This document shows, piece by piece, positions 1 to 9,935 of a stretch of 64,000 nucleotides of DNA. The DNA lies in assembly GCF_009932725.1 (NCBI RefSeq), contig NZ_BLJU01000005.1, positions 1-64,000 of the forward strand. Reading direction: 5' to 3'. Positions within the stretch are counted from its first letter, which is position 1. Each line of letters starts with the position of its first letter. The notes below the pieces were generated by a model. It worked only from the letters and a program-made list of their open reading frames with translations, had not been told where the DNA came from and ran no database searches. The translations under genes were made by a program, and so were the position numbers. The stretch comes from Pseudomonas yangonensis (GTDB lineage: Bacteria; Pseudomonadota; Gammaproteobacteria; Pseudomonadales; Pseudomonadaceae).

Positions 1-135
1 ACCACCAACAGGATCAAACCGCCACCCTGTCGACCGGCGCACATTCTACACGCCAGATCCAGCTTTGCAAGCCCTTCATTCAACTTAACTTATTGATTAA
101 CAAGAAGTTTTTGAAGCGCTTCATCGCTGAAGTGG

Positions 136-164
136 CGCGCATTCTACATCCAGCAGAATGCGCG
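136..164. terminator. Hairpin downstream of recD (possible terminator)
   Basis: Perfect 10-bp inverted repeat CGCGCATTCT / AGAATGCGCG with a 9-base loop. On the plus strand it is followed by a T-rich tract, so it would work best for transcripts arriving from the left edge. It also lies 26 bases beyond the recD stop and could help end the recCBD message. A related GCGCACATTCTACAC string lies at about 38-52. Bases 1-190 hold no gene that I can recognise. Confidence 0.45.
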
Positions 165-190
165 TCAAGCTTATTTTGCAGTTTTATTAC

Positions 191-2221
191 TTATAGCGCT
201 TCAAGCGCCTCGCGCAGACCGCTGCGCCGTTCAACGCGGCGCTGTACGGCCTGTTCGAAAATGCCGGCACGGCTCTCGATAAGACTGAACCAACCGCGAG
301 CCCGGGTGATGCCAGTGTAGATCAGCTCCTTGGTCAGCACAGGATTGAGACTGTCAGGCAGGATAAGTGCGCAATGGGCGAACTCCGAGCCCTGCGACTT
401 GTGCACCGTCATGGCGAACACGGTCTCCACCGCGCCGAGGCGACTGGGCAGGATATGCCGCAAGGCGCCACTGCCGTCGTTGCGCGGGAACACAACGCGC
501 AGCACCTCGCGTACAGGCGCACCTGGAAACTCCGGCGGCTCGGGCAGACGCAGCGCGATGCCGATATCGCCATTCATCAGCCCCAGGCTGTAGTCGTTGC
601 GCGTGACCAGCACGGGCCGCCCTTCATACCAACCATGCGACTGTTCAAGGAGGCGGCGACGTACCAATGCTTCAGCGATACGTTCGTTGAGCGCTTCGAC
701 ACCCCAAGTACCTTTACGAACCGCGCAGAGCAGTTGGAACTGATCGAACGCTGCCAGGACATTACCGGCCCAACGATCCCAGGCCTGGGGATCAGCACCC
801 GGGGCGGGACGCTGCGCCTGCATCACCTGCAGATAATGCGCATACCCCTGCGGACGTGGCTCGGCTTCGCCCAGCCCGCCGATCAACAGTCGCTCCAGCG
901 CTCGGTCCTGCTCGCCGGACAGGCGCAGCACATGTAGGTCGTCCGCGCCGGTTGCCAGAGTCGTGCGGGCCGGCTGCGCATCCCCCTGGTTCACCGCCCG
1001 CGCCAGACGCCCGATACCCGAGCCACTGCCGAAACGACGCGAGTGGCGCAGCATGACGATATGCTGCGCCAGCGCCTTGTTACCGGTTATCAACGCCGGA
1101 TCGTCCAACCGCTCGCCCGTCTGGCTTTCCAGCCAGGCAAGCGTCGCCTCGCTGTAGCCACCGCTTTCCGCCTCCCGGCACAGGTCACCCAGCACCGCGC
1201 CGGCCTCCACTGACGCCAGCTGGTCCTTGTCGCCCAGTAGAATCAGACGCGCATGCGCCGGCAACGCGCCCAGCAGGCTGGCCATCATTTCCAGATCGAT
1301 CATCGAGGCTTCGTCGACCACCAGCACATCCAGTGGCAAGGGGTTGGCGGCATCGTGACGGAAATGGCGGCTGCCGGGACGACTGCCCAGCAGACGATGC
1401 AGCGTCGTCACCAGGGTAGGAATCTGTTCACGCACTCGCTCGTCCAGCGCCAGGGACTGCACCTGCGCGCCTATAGATTCGGTCAGCCGCGCGGCTGCCT
1501 TGCCGGTAGGCGCTGCCAGGCTCAGGCGCAGCGGCTCGCCAGTGGCCATGGCGGCTTCCTGCAGCAGCGCCAGAAGGCGCACCACCGTCGTCGTCTTGCC
1601 GGTTCCCGGCCCTCCGGTGATCAGGGTGAAGCGCCCCTGCGCGGCCATGGCGCAGGCCAGCTTCTGCCAGTCGGTCTGGCGCTGGCCGTCCACCACCAGC
1701 GCGTCGGGAAAGAGTGAAGCCAGGCGCGCGGCCAGATCGCTCGGGGCCTCAGCGCTCGCCTGCAGACGCCTGGCGATATCGCCTGCCACCTGACGCTCGT
1801 AGTTCCAGTAACGCCTCATATATAGACAGGCGCCGCTGAGCACCAGCGGCGCACCTTCGGACTCCAGCAGCGAGCTGCCGGCACAGGCCGCCAGCCAGGA
1901 CTCCAGACTGAGCCCGGCCAGTACCTGGGACGGCAAGAGCATCGCTTCTTGCGCGTCCTCGCCTTCCGGCGGCAGAGACAGGGTGAAATCCGGGTTGGCC
2001 AGCGTGGCCGCCAGATCGAGGCAGACGTGGCCCTGCCCCAACTGGTGGCTGGCCAGCGCGGCGCCAAGCAGCAGCAAGGGTGAAGCGTCCGGGTCCAGTT
2101 CAGCGAACAGCTGCGCCAGCGCACGATCCAGCTCGCGCAGCCAGCCACGCTCGCTCCAGGTGGAAAGCAGGGCAAAGAGTTCGGCGCGATCATGCAGCGC
2201 CGGCGCAAGCGTCGTACTCAT
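191..2221 (-). CDS. recD: RecBCD exonuclease V, alpha subunit RecD
   Basis: 5'-3' SF1B DNA helicase subunit of RecBCD, the complex that processes double-strand ends for recombination and degrades foreign linear DNA in the cytoplasm. It has 676 residues, somewhat longer than E. coli RecD. The Walker A motif GGPGTGKTTT is at about residues 203-212, followed by VVDEASMID (motif II). The C-terminal helicase motif FAMTVHKSQGSEF is also intact. The ATG overlaps the recB stop as ATGA (2218-2221), so translation is coupled to recB. It is the last gene of the recC-recB-recD operon. No damage is visible. Confidence 0.97.
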   Translation of the reverse strand: MSTTLAPALHDRAELFALLSTWSERGWLRELDRALAQLFAELDPDASPLLLLGAALASHQLGQGHVCLDLAATLANPDFTLSLPPEGEDAQEAMLLPSQVLAGLSLESWLAACAGSSLLESEGAPLVLSGACLYMRRYWNYERQVAGDIARRLQASAEAPSDLAARLASLFPDALVVDGQRQTDWQKLACAMAAQGRFTLITGGPGTGKTTTVVRLLALLQEAAMATGEPLRLSLAAPTGKAAARLTESIGAQVQSLALDERVREQIPTLVTTLHRLLGSRPGSRHFRHDAANPLPLDVLVVDEASMIDLEMMASLLGALPAHARLILLGDKDQLASVEAGAVLGDLCREAESGGYSEATLAWLESQTGERLDDPALITGNKALAQHIVMLRHSRRFGSGSGIGRLARAVNQGDAQPARTTLATGADDLHVLRLSGEQDRALERLLIGGLGEAEPRPQGYAHYLQVMQAQRPAPGADPQAWDRWAGNVLAAFDQFQLLCAVRKGTWGVEALNERIAEALVRRRLLEQSHGWYEGRPVLVTRNDYSLGLMNGDIGIALRLPEPPEFPGAPVREVLRVVFPRNDGSGALRHILPSRLGAVETVFAMTVHKSQGSEFAHCALILPDSLNPVLTKELIYTGITRARGWFSLIESRAGIFEQAVQRRVERRSGLREALEAL

Positions 2222-5200
2222 GCTGCGCCCTCCTCTGCTTCGCCCATGAACAGCGCGTCCAGCCGCTCGATCAGCTCACGAGGCGGCCGGGCCAGATAGG
2301 CGCCCTGCTGCGGTGCGCGCAGAAACACATAGAGCGCGCCCCCCACATGCCGGTCGTAGTCGTAATCCGGCAGGCGCAGACGCAACTGCCGATGCAGAGC
2401 CAACACGTAGAGCACGTACTGCAGATCGTAACGGTGGCTGGCGATGGCGACCTCCATGGCTTCACGGGTGTAGGCGCCATCGTCGCTGCCGAGCCAGTTG
2501 GATTTGTAATCCGCCACGTAGTAACGCCCCTGATGCTCGAATACCAGATCGATAAAACCCTTGAACATACCGTTAAGGGTGTCAGCCCGTAGCGGCTGCC
2601 TGGCGACACCCGGTAACTCGCACTGTTGCACCCACTGATCCAGCAGCCTGACATCCACCCCGCGCGCCTCGAACCAGAACTCCAGCTCGGGCTGATACTG
2701 CGTCAGTTGCGCCAGCACCACGCCATCCGCGCCCGCCAGTGGGAGCGGCTGGCTCAGCAGCGCCAGCAGCCAGTCCTGCAGCGGATCGATCCAGCTTTCC
2801 AGTCCACGACGCTGGCAACGCCTGGCCAAAGCCTCGCGCAACCTGGGCGGATCCTGCGCCAGGGTGGCGAAGCCTTCCTGCGCTGCCATTTCCAGCAGGC
2901 CATGGAGGAAGGTGCCGGGGTTGGGCCCACGCGGGAAGCGATGCAGGCCCTGAGCGGATGCTGGCAGCGGCGCCAGGGCCAGCAGCGGATCCTCATCGTC
3001 GATGACGTTCTGCATCGCCGGACTATCGGGCGCGGCGTCCTCGTGGCGGCTGACCTGACTGGGGGCATCCTCGTCCAGGCGCAGTGCGCTGTAGGAGGCG
3101 ATCCACCAGTGCTCGGCAGCGCGCCGCGCCGGCGTGCGCCAGTGCGGCGCGAACTGTCCTTCTTCGATCATTCGATAACGCTGCTCACTGGCCGGCGGCA
3201 CCGGCGCCACGGCACTCTCGAGCCCAGCCGCGAATGGCGTGAGCCAACCGGCGAGCTCGTTACTCGCCGCCAGCGACGCGCCGCCACCGAGCAGATAGCC
3301 CAGCGCCGATTCGTGCAGACGCGACTTCTTGCCGTTGCCGATCTTCAGATCCGCCACGCCCAGCCAGCAGGCATGCCGGGCACGGGTCAACGCCACGTAG
3401 AGCAGGCGCAGGTCTTCACCCAGGCGTTCGCGCTCGGCGCGCAGCAGGCTGTCGTCATCGGCCTTGAGCACCAGGCGGCGGCGGTCGCCGTCGTGAATCT
3501 GCAGCGGCTTCTTGTCATCCACCGGACGGAATGCGCAGATAAACGGCAAAAACACCAGGGGATACTCCAGCCCCTTGGATTTGTGGATGGTCACCACGCG
3601 CACCAGCGCCTCGTCACTCTCCAGGCGCAGCACCTGTTCATCGGCAGCCTGCCCCTCGCCGGCCAGCAGCTCGCTCAGATGACGAATCAGCGCCAGTTCG
3701 CCATCGAGTTCGGCGGCAGCCTGCTGCAGCAGCTCGGCCAGGTGCAGCAGATTGGTCAGTACCCGCTCGCCATCGTCACGCCCCATCAGGCGCTGCGGCA
3801 GCTCGAAGTCCTGCAGCAACTGACGCAGCATCGGCAGCACGCCCTGACGCTGCCAGCGCTGGCGGTAGTCGCGGAACTGCATGACCCGGCGCTCCCAGGT
3901 GCGCTCATCGAGGTTGAGCTGCTCCAGCTCGCTCAATGCCAGCCCCAGTGTCGCGCTGGCCAGTGCCGCACGCAGCGGGCGATCCTGATCCGGCTCGGCA
4001 CAGGCGCGCAGCCATAGCAGCAGGTCGCGTGCCTCCTGGGCGGCGAATACCGAATCCTTGTCGGAGAGGTAAACGCTGCGCACGCCGCGTGCAGCCAGCT
4101 CGCCGCGAATGGTCTGCGCCTCGTTGAAGTCACGCACCAGCACCGCAATGTCGCTGGGCCGCAGAGCACTCAGCACGCCGTCCTTGATGAAACCCGCCTG
4201 CCCACGCTGGCCCAGATCCAGCAGACGCACGATCTCGCTGGCCGCACCGGCCGCCATGGCATCCAGATAAACGCCCTTGACGACCGGCTCGTCGCTCGCC
4301 AGCTGCCACACCGTAAGGGCGGGTTGCGCCTGCCCCTCGACGCTCCAGACTTCGCCTCGCCCCTGCGCGCCCACCTCGATAAAAGGCAGATCATCGCGCA
4401 GCAGGAACGCCCCCTCGCCGCCGTCACGCTGCTCGGCCCGCAGGAACACGCCGTTGACGGCATCGACCATGGCCTGGCTGGAACGGAAGTTCTTCTCCAG
4501 GTTGTAGTGCCGACCCAACGTCGCCCGGCGCGCGCGCAGGTAGGTATGAATATCGGCACCGCGGAAGGAATAGATGGCCTGCTTGGGGTCGCCGATCATG
4601 AACAGGCCGCAGTCGCCGCGGTTGGCCTCGACCTCGTAGAGCGTATCGAAGATGCGGTACTGCAGCGGGTCGGTATCCTGGAATTCGTCGATCATCGCCA
4701 CCGGGAACTGGCGGCGAATCACTTCGGCCAGGCGCACGCCGTTGCTGCCCTGCAGGGCAGCGTCCAGGCGCACGAGCATGTCGTCGAAGCCCATCTCCGC
4801 GCGCTGGCGTTTCTCCCAATCGAAGCGCTGGCGAACCCAGGCCGCCGCGTGGCGCAACGCCGCGTCAGTGGGATCAGGCAGCGCATCGAGTTGCGCCTTG
4901 AGCAGAGCCATGGCGTCCAACGCGGGATGAGCAGGCGCCTCGCCTTTCCAGGCTTCGGCCAGGCCATCGGGGGTCAGGCGGGTGAAACCGGTGCCCAGGT
5001 CGAGGCGCGGTTCTTCGCCACCGGCCCACTCGCGCAACTTGGCCAGCCAGGGATTGTAGAAGCGCGCCTGGAGTTTCTTGCCATCCACCTGCTTGGCCGC
5101 CACAGCAGCATCCAGCAGCAGCTGCAGTTCATCGGCCCACGTCAGCCAGGGCGCCTTGAGCTCGGCAAGCGCCTGCTCGCGCTGCTGCAGCGCGCCATCG

Positions 5201-5847
5201 AGCAGTTCGCCCAGCGCTTGCGTCGCGATCTCCGCCTCTTCGCCCAACAACGGTCGCAGCCGCGCCCCCAGCCCTGCAGGCGTCCCCCAGACACCCGCGA
5301 CCCATTGCAGCGCCGCGCCCTGCAACGCATAGCAGTGTTGCCGCCAGTAATCGCGCACCACTTCGGCCAGCAGTTCGCTGTGATCGGTCTCAAGGGTCTG
5401 GCTGAACAGACTGCCGCTGTCGAAGGCATGTTCACGCAGCATGCGCTGACACCAGCCGTGGATGGTGGACACGGCTGCCTCGTCCATCCACTGCGCCGCC
5501 AGCTCCAGACGGCGGGCGCACTCGTCCCACTGCGTCTGGGCGAAGTCACTGCGCAATTCGCGCAGCAGATCATCGCCCTGGGCATCGCCACGAAATACGG
5601 TCGCGGCCTCGACCAGGCGCGCGCGAATCCGGTCGCGCAACTCGCGGGTGGCCGCATCGGTGAAGGTCACCACCAGAATCTGCGGCGGCAGCAGGGGCTC
5701 GCGGAACGCGGCGTCGCCGCCATGACCGAGGATCAGCCGCAGGTAGAGCGCGGAAATGGTGAAGGTCTTGCCCGTACCGGCGCTGGCTTCGATCAGGCGA
5801 CTGCCATGCAGGGGAAACGTCAGGGCCAGAGGACGCTGTCGGTTCAT
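2218..5847 (-). CDS. recB: RecBCD exonuclease V, beta subunit RecB
   Basis: 3'-5' SF1A helicase and the nuclease subunit of RecBCD. I chose the ATG at 5847, giving 1209 residues, because it overlaps the recC stop as ATGA and puts Walker A (ASAGTGKT) at residues 21-28, as expected. Motif II (IDEFQDTD) is near residue 387 and motif VI (LLYVALTRARHA) near 819. The C-terminal nuclease has GFIDLVFE and then DYKSN near residue 1112, which carry the metal-binding Asp and catalytic Lys. Upstream in-frame codons reach 5913 but lie inside recC. Unlike E. coli, no ptrA separates recC and recB. Confidence 0.97.
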   Translation of the reverse strand: MNRQRPLALTFPLHGSRLIEASAGTGKTFTISALYLRLILGHGGDAAFREPLLPPQILVVTFTDAATRELRDRIRARLVEAATVFRGDAQGDDLLRELRSDFAQTQWDECARRLELAAQWMDEAAVSTIHGWCQRMLREHAFDSGSLFSQTLETDHSELLAEVVRDYWRQHCYALQGAALQWVAGVWGTPAGLGARLRPLLGEEAEIATQALGELLDGALQQREQALAELKAPWLTWADELQLLLDAAVAAKQVDGKKLQARFYNPWLAKLREWAGGEEPRLDLGTGFTRLTPDGLAEAWKGEAPAHPALDAMALLKAQLDALPDPTDAALRHAAAWVRQRFDWEKRQRAEMGFDDMLVRLDAALQGSNGVRLAEVIRRQFPVAMIDEFQDTDPLQYRIFDTLYEVEANRGDCGLFMIGDPKQAIYSFRGADIHTYLRARRATLGRHYNLEKNFRSSQAMVDAVNGVFLRAEQRDGGEGAFLLRDDLPFIEVGAQGRGEVWSVEGQAQPALTVWQLASDEPVVKGVYLDAMAAGAASEIVRLLDLGQRGQAGFIKDGVLSALRPSDIAVLVRDFNEAQTIRGELAARGVRSVYLSDKDSVFAAQEARDLLLWLRACAEPDQDRPLRAALASATLGLALSELEQLNLDERTWERRVMQFRDYRQRWQRQGVLPMLRQLLQDFELPQRLMGRDDGERVLTNLLHLAELLQQAAAELDGELALIRHLSELLAGEGQAADEQVLRLESDEALVRVVTIHKSKGLEYPLVFLPFICAFRPVDDKKPLQIHDGDRRRLVLKADDDSLLRAERERLGEDLRLLYVALTRARHACWLGVADLKIGNGKKSRLHESALGYLLGGGASLAASNELAGWLTPFAAGLESAVAPVPPASEQRYRMIEEGQFAPHWRTPARRAAEHWWIASYSALRLDEDAPSQVSRHEDAAPDSPAMQNVIDDEDPLLALAPLPASAQGLHRFPRGPNPGTFLHGLLEMAAQEGFATLAQDPPRLREALARRCQRRGLESWIDPLQDWLLALLSQPLPLAGADGVVLAQLTQYQPELEFWFEARGVDVRLLDQWVQQCELPGVARQPLRADTLNGMFKGFIDLVFEHQGRYYVADYKSNWLGSDDGAYTREAMEVAIASHRYDLQYVLYVLALHRQLRLRLPDYDYDRHVGGALYVFLRAPQQGAYLARPPRELIERLDALFMGEAEEGAA

Positions 5848-8800
5848 GCTGCGTCCTCCTCGAGCGCTTGCGGATGGCTGTCGAGCAGCGGCTGGTAGAG
5901 CCGTTCGCTCCATGTCGGAAACTGGCCATCAGCGGTGAGCGCGGCGTAGTCCGGGAACTGCCTCGCCAAGCTGGCGCTACTCTGGACTTCACCGGCGAGG
6001 TTGTAGCTGCCCTCGTAGACGCTGCGAGCCTTGTCCTCATTGTTTTCCTGCAACCAGGCCAGCGAGGTTTTCAAGGCAACCGGCAACGGCGCCTGCATAC
6101 CGGCACTCCAGGCTTCCAACCAGATCGTCAGAATGCGCGCGGCATGCTCGGTCGCTACAGGTTCGAAGGCCAGACTGCGATCCTCGCCAACCAGCAGCGT
6201 AGTCAGCGGTACGCCGCAGGCTGCGGCGATGACGTGCAACACGTAGGGGCGCAGCAGGCGATGCCATTTCCAGCTCTTGTCCTTATGCAGTGCACCCGGC
6301 AGCAGCTCCAGGCGCGCCAGGCCGCCATCGGCCTTCTGCCGCAACCCGGCAAGCCAGCCGTCGAGCTGCACACCGGCTGCCGCGAAAGTCAGACGCTGCG
6401 GTGACTCCAGCTGGGTCGGCCAGCACAGGCAAAGCCCCTGATAGCGCTGCACCTGTACCGGCAGCGGCTCCAGCAGGGCGTTGCGGTACTGCTCGCCAAA
6501 ACCGGCCAGCGGCAGCACGCCGCTACGCTGCAGACGGTCGGCTGCCGACCTCAGCGCATCGTCGCTGCCCCCCTCGTCTGCGACTGCCGCCTTGAGCAGC
6601 GCTTCTTGCAACTGGTAGCGCTGCAGGCCGTCGAGGGCGAAGGGCTCGCTGTCGAGCTGCGCCTGCTCTTCTTCGTCGAGATACACCTTGAGCCGACGGG
6701 TGAAGAAGCATTTCACCGGATCGCGCAGGAACGACTGCAACAGCTCGGGCGTAAGCTGCACTCCCTCCTCCCAGGCGGGCAAAGACGCCGCACTTTCGCG
6801 GGTCGGGGCCTGGCCATGCAGGGCTGCCCACTCGTGGGCATAGCTGAACAGCTGTCCCTGGCCATCGAAGTAGCGGCGGCTGAAGGGTTGTAAGGGGTGC
6901 TCGGTGGTCAGGCCATGCAGCAGGTCGCCACCACCGGCCAGCGTCCAGGCACTGGCAAGATGGTCACGCAGCTGGCCGACCAGCACGGACGGCGGGCGCT
7001 CGCTGTTGTCGCGAATGCTGCGCCCCACCCAGCTGATATATAGACGATCGCGCGCCGCCAGTAGCGCCTCCAACAGCAGATAGCGGTCATCCTCGCGGCG
7101 CGAGCGGTCACCGGGGCGGTAATCGCCTGCCATCAGGTCGAAATCCAGCGGCGCCTGGCTGCGCGGATAATCGCCATCGTTCATGCCCAGCAGGCAGACC
7201 TGGCGGAACGGAATCGCGCGCATCGGCATCAGGGTGCAGAAGTTCACTGCACCGGCAAGGAAACGCTGACTCAGCCGCCCCTGGTCGAGCCCGCCCAGCC
7301 AGGCCTCATGCACCACCGGTAGAGTCAACGCTTCGTCCAGCGTCGCCGCCTCGCACAGCTCCAGCCAGGCATCCAGTGCATCGAGCAGTTGGGTCGTCAG
7401 TACCTCTTCACGGTCGCTCTGCGGCTGAAAGAAGTCGTCGAGCAAACTGCGCAGGCGCTCGCCCCACTGCACCGGCGTGGCCGGCTCGCGCAGCTGCTGC
7501 AGATGCCGGTCAAGGCTTTCCAAAAGCCGCGTCACCGGACCGATCAGCGCGGCATCGAGTCCGCCAATTTCGTCGTACGGCTCGATGCCGGCAAAGGCGT
7601 CGGCCGTACCCACGGCATAGCCCAGCAACATGCGCCGCAGGCCGAAGCGCCAGGTGTTCTGCTCCAGATTCTCGCCCAGGCCGAGCGCCTGCCGCTGGGT
7701 CGAATCCAGCCCCCAGCGCACACCGGCGCCTTCCAGCCAGCGGCGCAGGGTGGGCAACTGCTCCTCGGCGATGGCGAAGCGCTGACGCAGCGCAGCGACA
7801 TCCAGCAGATCGAGGATCTCGCTGACGCTGAAGCGGCTGTCCGGCAGGCGCAGCAGGTGCTCCAACGCGATGACCATCGGTTCCTTGCCGCGCAGCCCCT
7901 GGTCGGCCAGGGTGAAGGGAATGAAGCGCGGATCGTCGCTGCCGAACTGGCCGAACACGGCCCGGATATGCGGTGCGTAGGCGTTGACGTCGGGCACCAT
8001 GACGATGATGTCGCGCGGCCGCAGCGTGGCGTCCTCGCTGAAACAGGCGAGCAGCTGGTCGTGCAGCACCTCCACCTCGCGCTGAGCGCTGTGGGCGATA
8101 TGAAAGCGCAGCGAATGATCTTTGGCGGGGTCGACGGGAGGCCAGGTGCTGCGTGTTTCCGCCAGCGGGCGCAGGTCGAGGATGTCATTCTGGAGTTGGC
8201 CGAGCAGGCTGTCTTCACTGGCCGGGCTGAACAGGTCGATACGGTCGAACTGCTCGCGGTAACGCTGCGGCTCGTCGTACTGATCCAGCAGGTTGATATA
8301 GTCGCGCCCCTGTTTGCCCCAGGCTGCCAGCAGCGGCTGCCCGTGCTGGTGCATGTCCTCCTGTTCGAACAGACCGATCTGCGCGCCCGGCCTGCCCTTG
8401 CGCTGCTGGCGACGGTACTCGTGGCGCAACAGGTCCTTGTCTTCGACGATATCGCCCCAGTGGTGCTGACAGGGGTTGTGCACGTAGAGCATGACCTGGC
8501 TGAAACGCGCCATGGCCGCCAGCGCCTCGAGCACCTGGGCTGGCAACGAAGAAATTCCGAAAACGGTAATGCGTCGCGGCAGCCCGGCGGGCGGCGCGTC
8601 CAGCTCGGCCAGACGCGCGACGAAGCGTGGATGCACACCGGCGCGGCTTTCGGCCAGATGCTGCTCGCCAACGTCCGCCAGCAAGGCGCGCCACAGCGCG
8701 GGTTGCCAGCGTGAATCGCCCTCCAATGGCCGCTCACCTCCACGCGAGGTGCGCAGGCGGTCCTGCCCTGCGGCCCAGTCGGCCAGCCAGTCGGCGCGGT

Positions 8801-9257
8801 AGACCTGGTACTGGTCGAACAGATCGGCCAGACGCTCGGCCAGCTGGTGGCGCTTGCGCAGGTCCTGGTCATCAGCAAGGAAGCGGCGCAGCGGAGCGAA
8901 GGACTCCTCGGCCAGCAAGCCCGGCAACAGCCGCATCAGGCGCCAGGTCAGCGGCGCCTTGTCCAGCGGCGACTCTTGCGGAATAGCCTCATTGCCCAGC
9001 ACGTTACGGTACGCCTGCCAGAGAAAGCGTGCCGGCAGATCGACATCCAGCGCCGCCGCGATACCGCAGCCATCACGCTCGGCCAGTGCTAACTTGAGCC
9101 ACTGCGCGATGCCGTTGCTTTGCACCAGCAGTACTTCGTTTTCCAGCGGCCGCAGCGGATAGCGCCGCATCCACTGCACCGCCAGCGCACGCAGCTCTTC
9201 GAGGTGGTTACCGTGAATGACGATGAGGCCGGGGGACAGCTCCGGGCTGGCGGGCAT
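5844..9257 (-). CDS. recC: RecBCD exonuclease V, gamma subunit RecC
   Basis: Chi-recognition and scaffold subunit of RecBCD, with a dead helicase fold and a dead nuclease fold. The ATG at 9257 (MPASPELSPG) gives 1137 residues, close to E. coli RecC. It is preceded by AGGAG at a good distance. An in-frame upstream extension to 9320 has no such site. Family blocks seen are LLVQSNGIAQWLKLAL near the N terminus, and LLGMNDGDYPR and WVGRSIRDNSERPPSVLV in the second half. It is the first gene of the recCBD operon and its stop overlaps the recB start. Confidence 0.96.
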   Translation of the reverse strand: MPASPELSPGLIVIHGNHLEELRALAVQWMRRYPLRPLENEVLLVQSNGIAQWLKLALAERDGCGIAAALDVDLPARFLWQAYRNVLGNEAIPQESPLDKAPLTWRLMRLLPGLLAEESFAPLRRFLADDQDLRKRHQLAERLADLFDQYQVYRADWLADWAAGQDRLRTSRGGERPLEGDSRWQPALWRALLADVGEQHLAESRAGVHPRFVARLAELDAPPAGLPRRITVFGISSLPAQVLEALAAMARFSQVMLYVHNPCQHHWGDIVEDKDLLRHEYRRQQRKGRPGAQIGLFEQEDMHQHGQPLLAAWGKQGRDYINLLDQYDEPQRYREQFDRIDLFSPASEDSLLGQLQNDILDLRPLAETRSTWPPVDPAKDHSLRFHIAHSAQREVEVLHDQLLACFSEDATLRPRDIIVMVPDVNAYAPHIRAVFGQFGSDDPRFIPFTLADQGLRGKEPMVIALEHLLRLPDSRFSVSEILDLLDVAALRQRFAIAEEQLPTLRRWLEGAGVRWGLDSTQRQALGLGENLEQNTWRFGLRRMLLGYAVGTADAFAGIEPYDEIGGLDAALIGPVTRLLESLDRHLQQLREPATPVQWGERLRSLLDDFFQPQSDREEVLTTQLLDALDAWLELCEAATLDEALTLPVVHEAWLGGLDQGRLSQRFLAGAVNFCTLMPMRAIPFRQVCLLGMNDGDYPRSQAPLDFDLMAGDYRPGDRSRREDDRYLLLEALLAARDRLYISWVGRSIRDNSERPPSVLVGQLRDHLASAWTLAGGGDLLHGLTTEHPLQPFSRRYFDGQGQLFSYAHEWAALHGQAPTRESAASLPAWEEGVQLTPELLQSFLRDPVKCFFTRRLKVYLDEEEQAQLDSEPFALDGLQRYQLQEALLKAAVADEGGSDDALRSAADRLQRSGVLPLAGFGEQYRNALLEPLPVQVQRYQGLCLCWPTQLESPQRLTFAAAGVQLDGWLAGLRQKADGGLARLELLPGALHKDKSWKWHRLLRPYVLHVIAAACGVPLTTLLVGEDRSLAFEPVATEHAARILTIWLEAWSAGMQAPLPVALKTSLAWLQENNEDKARSVYEGSYNLAGEVQSSASLARQFPDYAALTADGQFPTWSERLYQPLLDSHPQALEEDAA

Positions 9258-9350
9258 CGACTGACTCCTGTCGAAAATCGAAGCGCAAGTTTGCCAGCAT
9301 TTGGCGACAAGGTGAGTCATCAGCGGCTATGTCGCCTCTGAGGCCCCGCC

Positions 9351-9383
9351 AAAAAACGAAAAGGCCGATCAATGACCGGCCTC
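9351..9383 (-). terminator. Rho-independent terminator of the ComEA-like gene
   Basis: Read on the minus strand, an AGGCCG / CGGCCT stem with a 9-base loop is followed by TTTTCGTTTTTT. It lies 25 bases after the stop of the ComEA-like gene and before recC. Confidence 0.75.
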
Positions 9384-9407
9384 GAGTGGCAATGACAACT
9401 GCTGGCG

Positions 9408-9731
9408 TCAATCGACCAAGAGCTTGTCGCGATTCTTATCCAGAGTCGCTTCACCAATACCTTTGACCTCGAGTAACTCGTCAACCGAAGCGAAGTTACC
9501 GTGAGCCTCACGATAAGCCACGATGGCTTGCGCCTTGGTCGCACCAATACCAGCCAACTCGCGCTGAAGTGTCTCGGCATCAGCGGTATTCAGATTGACG
9601 GTTACCGCCTCAACAACCTGTGCGGAGGCTGCCTTGTCGGGTTCGGAGTTCGAAGTTTCTACTGCCGAAGCGGCCAGGGAGAGGGAGGTCAGAACAGCGA
9701 AGAGAACGGAGGAAAGGTAGATTTTCATCAT
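9408..9731 (-). CDS. ComEA-like helix-hairpin-helix protein, exported
   Basis: Small protein of 107 residues. A Sec signal peptide (about residues 1-22, ending SLAASA) is followed by a short linker. Two helix-hairpin-helix motifs then occupy the last 60 residues (ELAGIGATKAQAIVAYR and LEVKGIGEATLDKNR). The family binds double-stranded DNA in the periplasm, and ComEA takes up transforming DNA. Single-gene versions like this are common in Pseudomonas and are not always tied to competence. Two consecutive ATG codons (9731, 9728) are possible starts, and AAGGAA precedes them. It is monocistronic with its own terminator. Confidence 0.85.
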   Translation of the reverse strand: MMKIYLSSVLFAVLTSLSLAASAVETSNSEPDKAASAQVVEAVTVNLNTADAETLQRELAGIGATKAQAIVAYREAHGNFASVDELLEVKGIGEATLDKNRDKLLVD

Positions 9732-9935
9732 CTTAACGTTCCTTGTAAGTGAGTTAAACGAGCACGTTAGGCTCGATCTTTAACCTAGACGCTATTCCCT
9801 CTCTGTCAAATTCTGGGCAATGTCGAACAAGAGCAAATCTGATATCCAGCCGCCACTTGCGCGTTTTTTTTGCGCAGAGAACTTAGGGTGGGTGCTCAGT
9901 GCGGATAATCAATCGGATGAACATGCGCCAAGCTC

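Noticed and set aside
1..190. Possible tRNA or rRNA at the left edge
   Set aside because: The GCGCATTCTA words recall spacer DNA near rRNA operons in pseudomonads, but no cloverleaf or rRNA sequence can be read here.
2626..5898. Long plus-strand open frames across recB
   Set aside because: Antisense shadows of a clear RecB; compositions rich in Gln/His/Arg with no motif.
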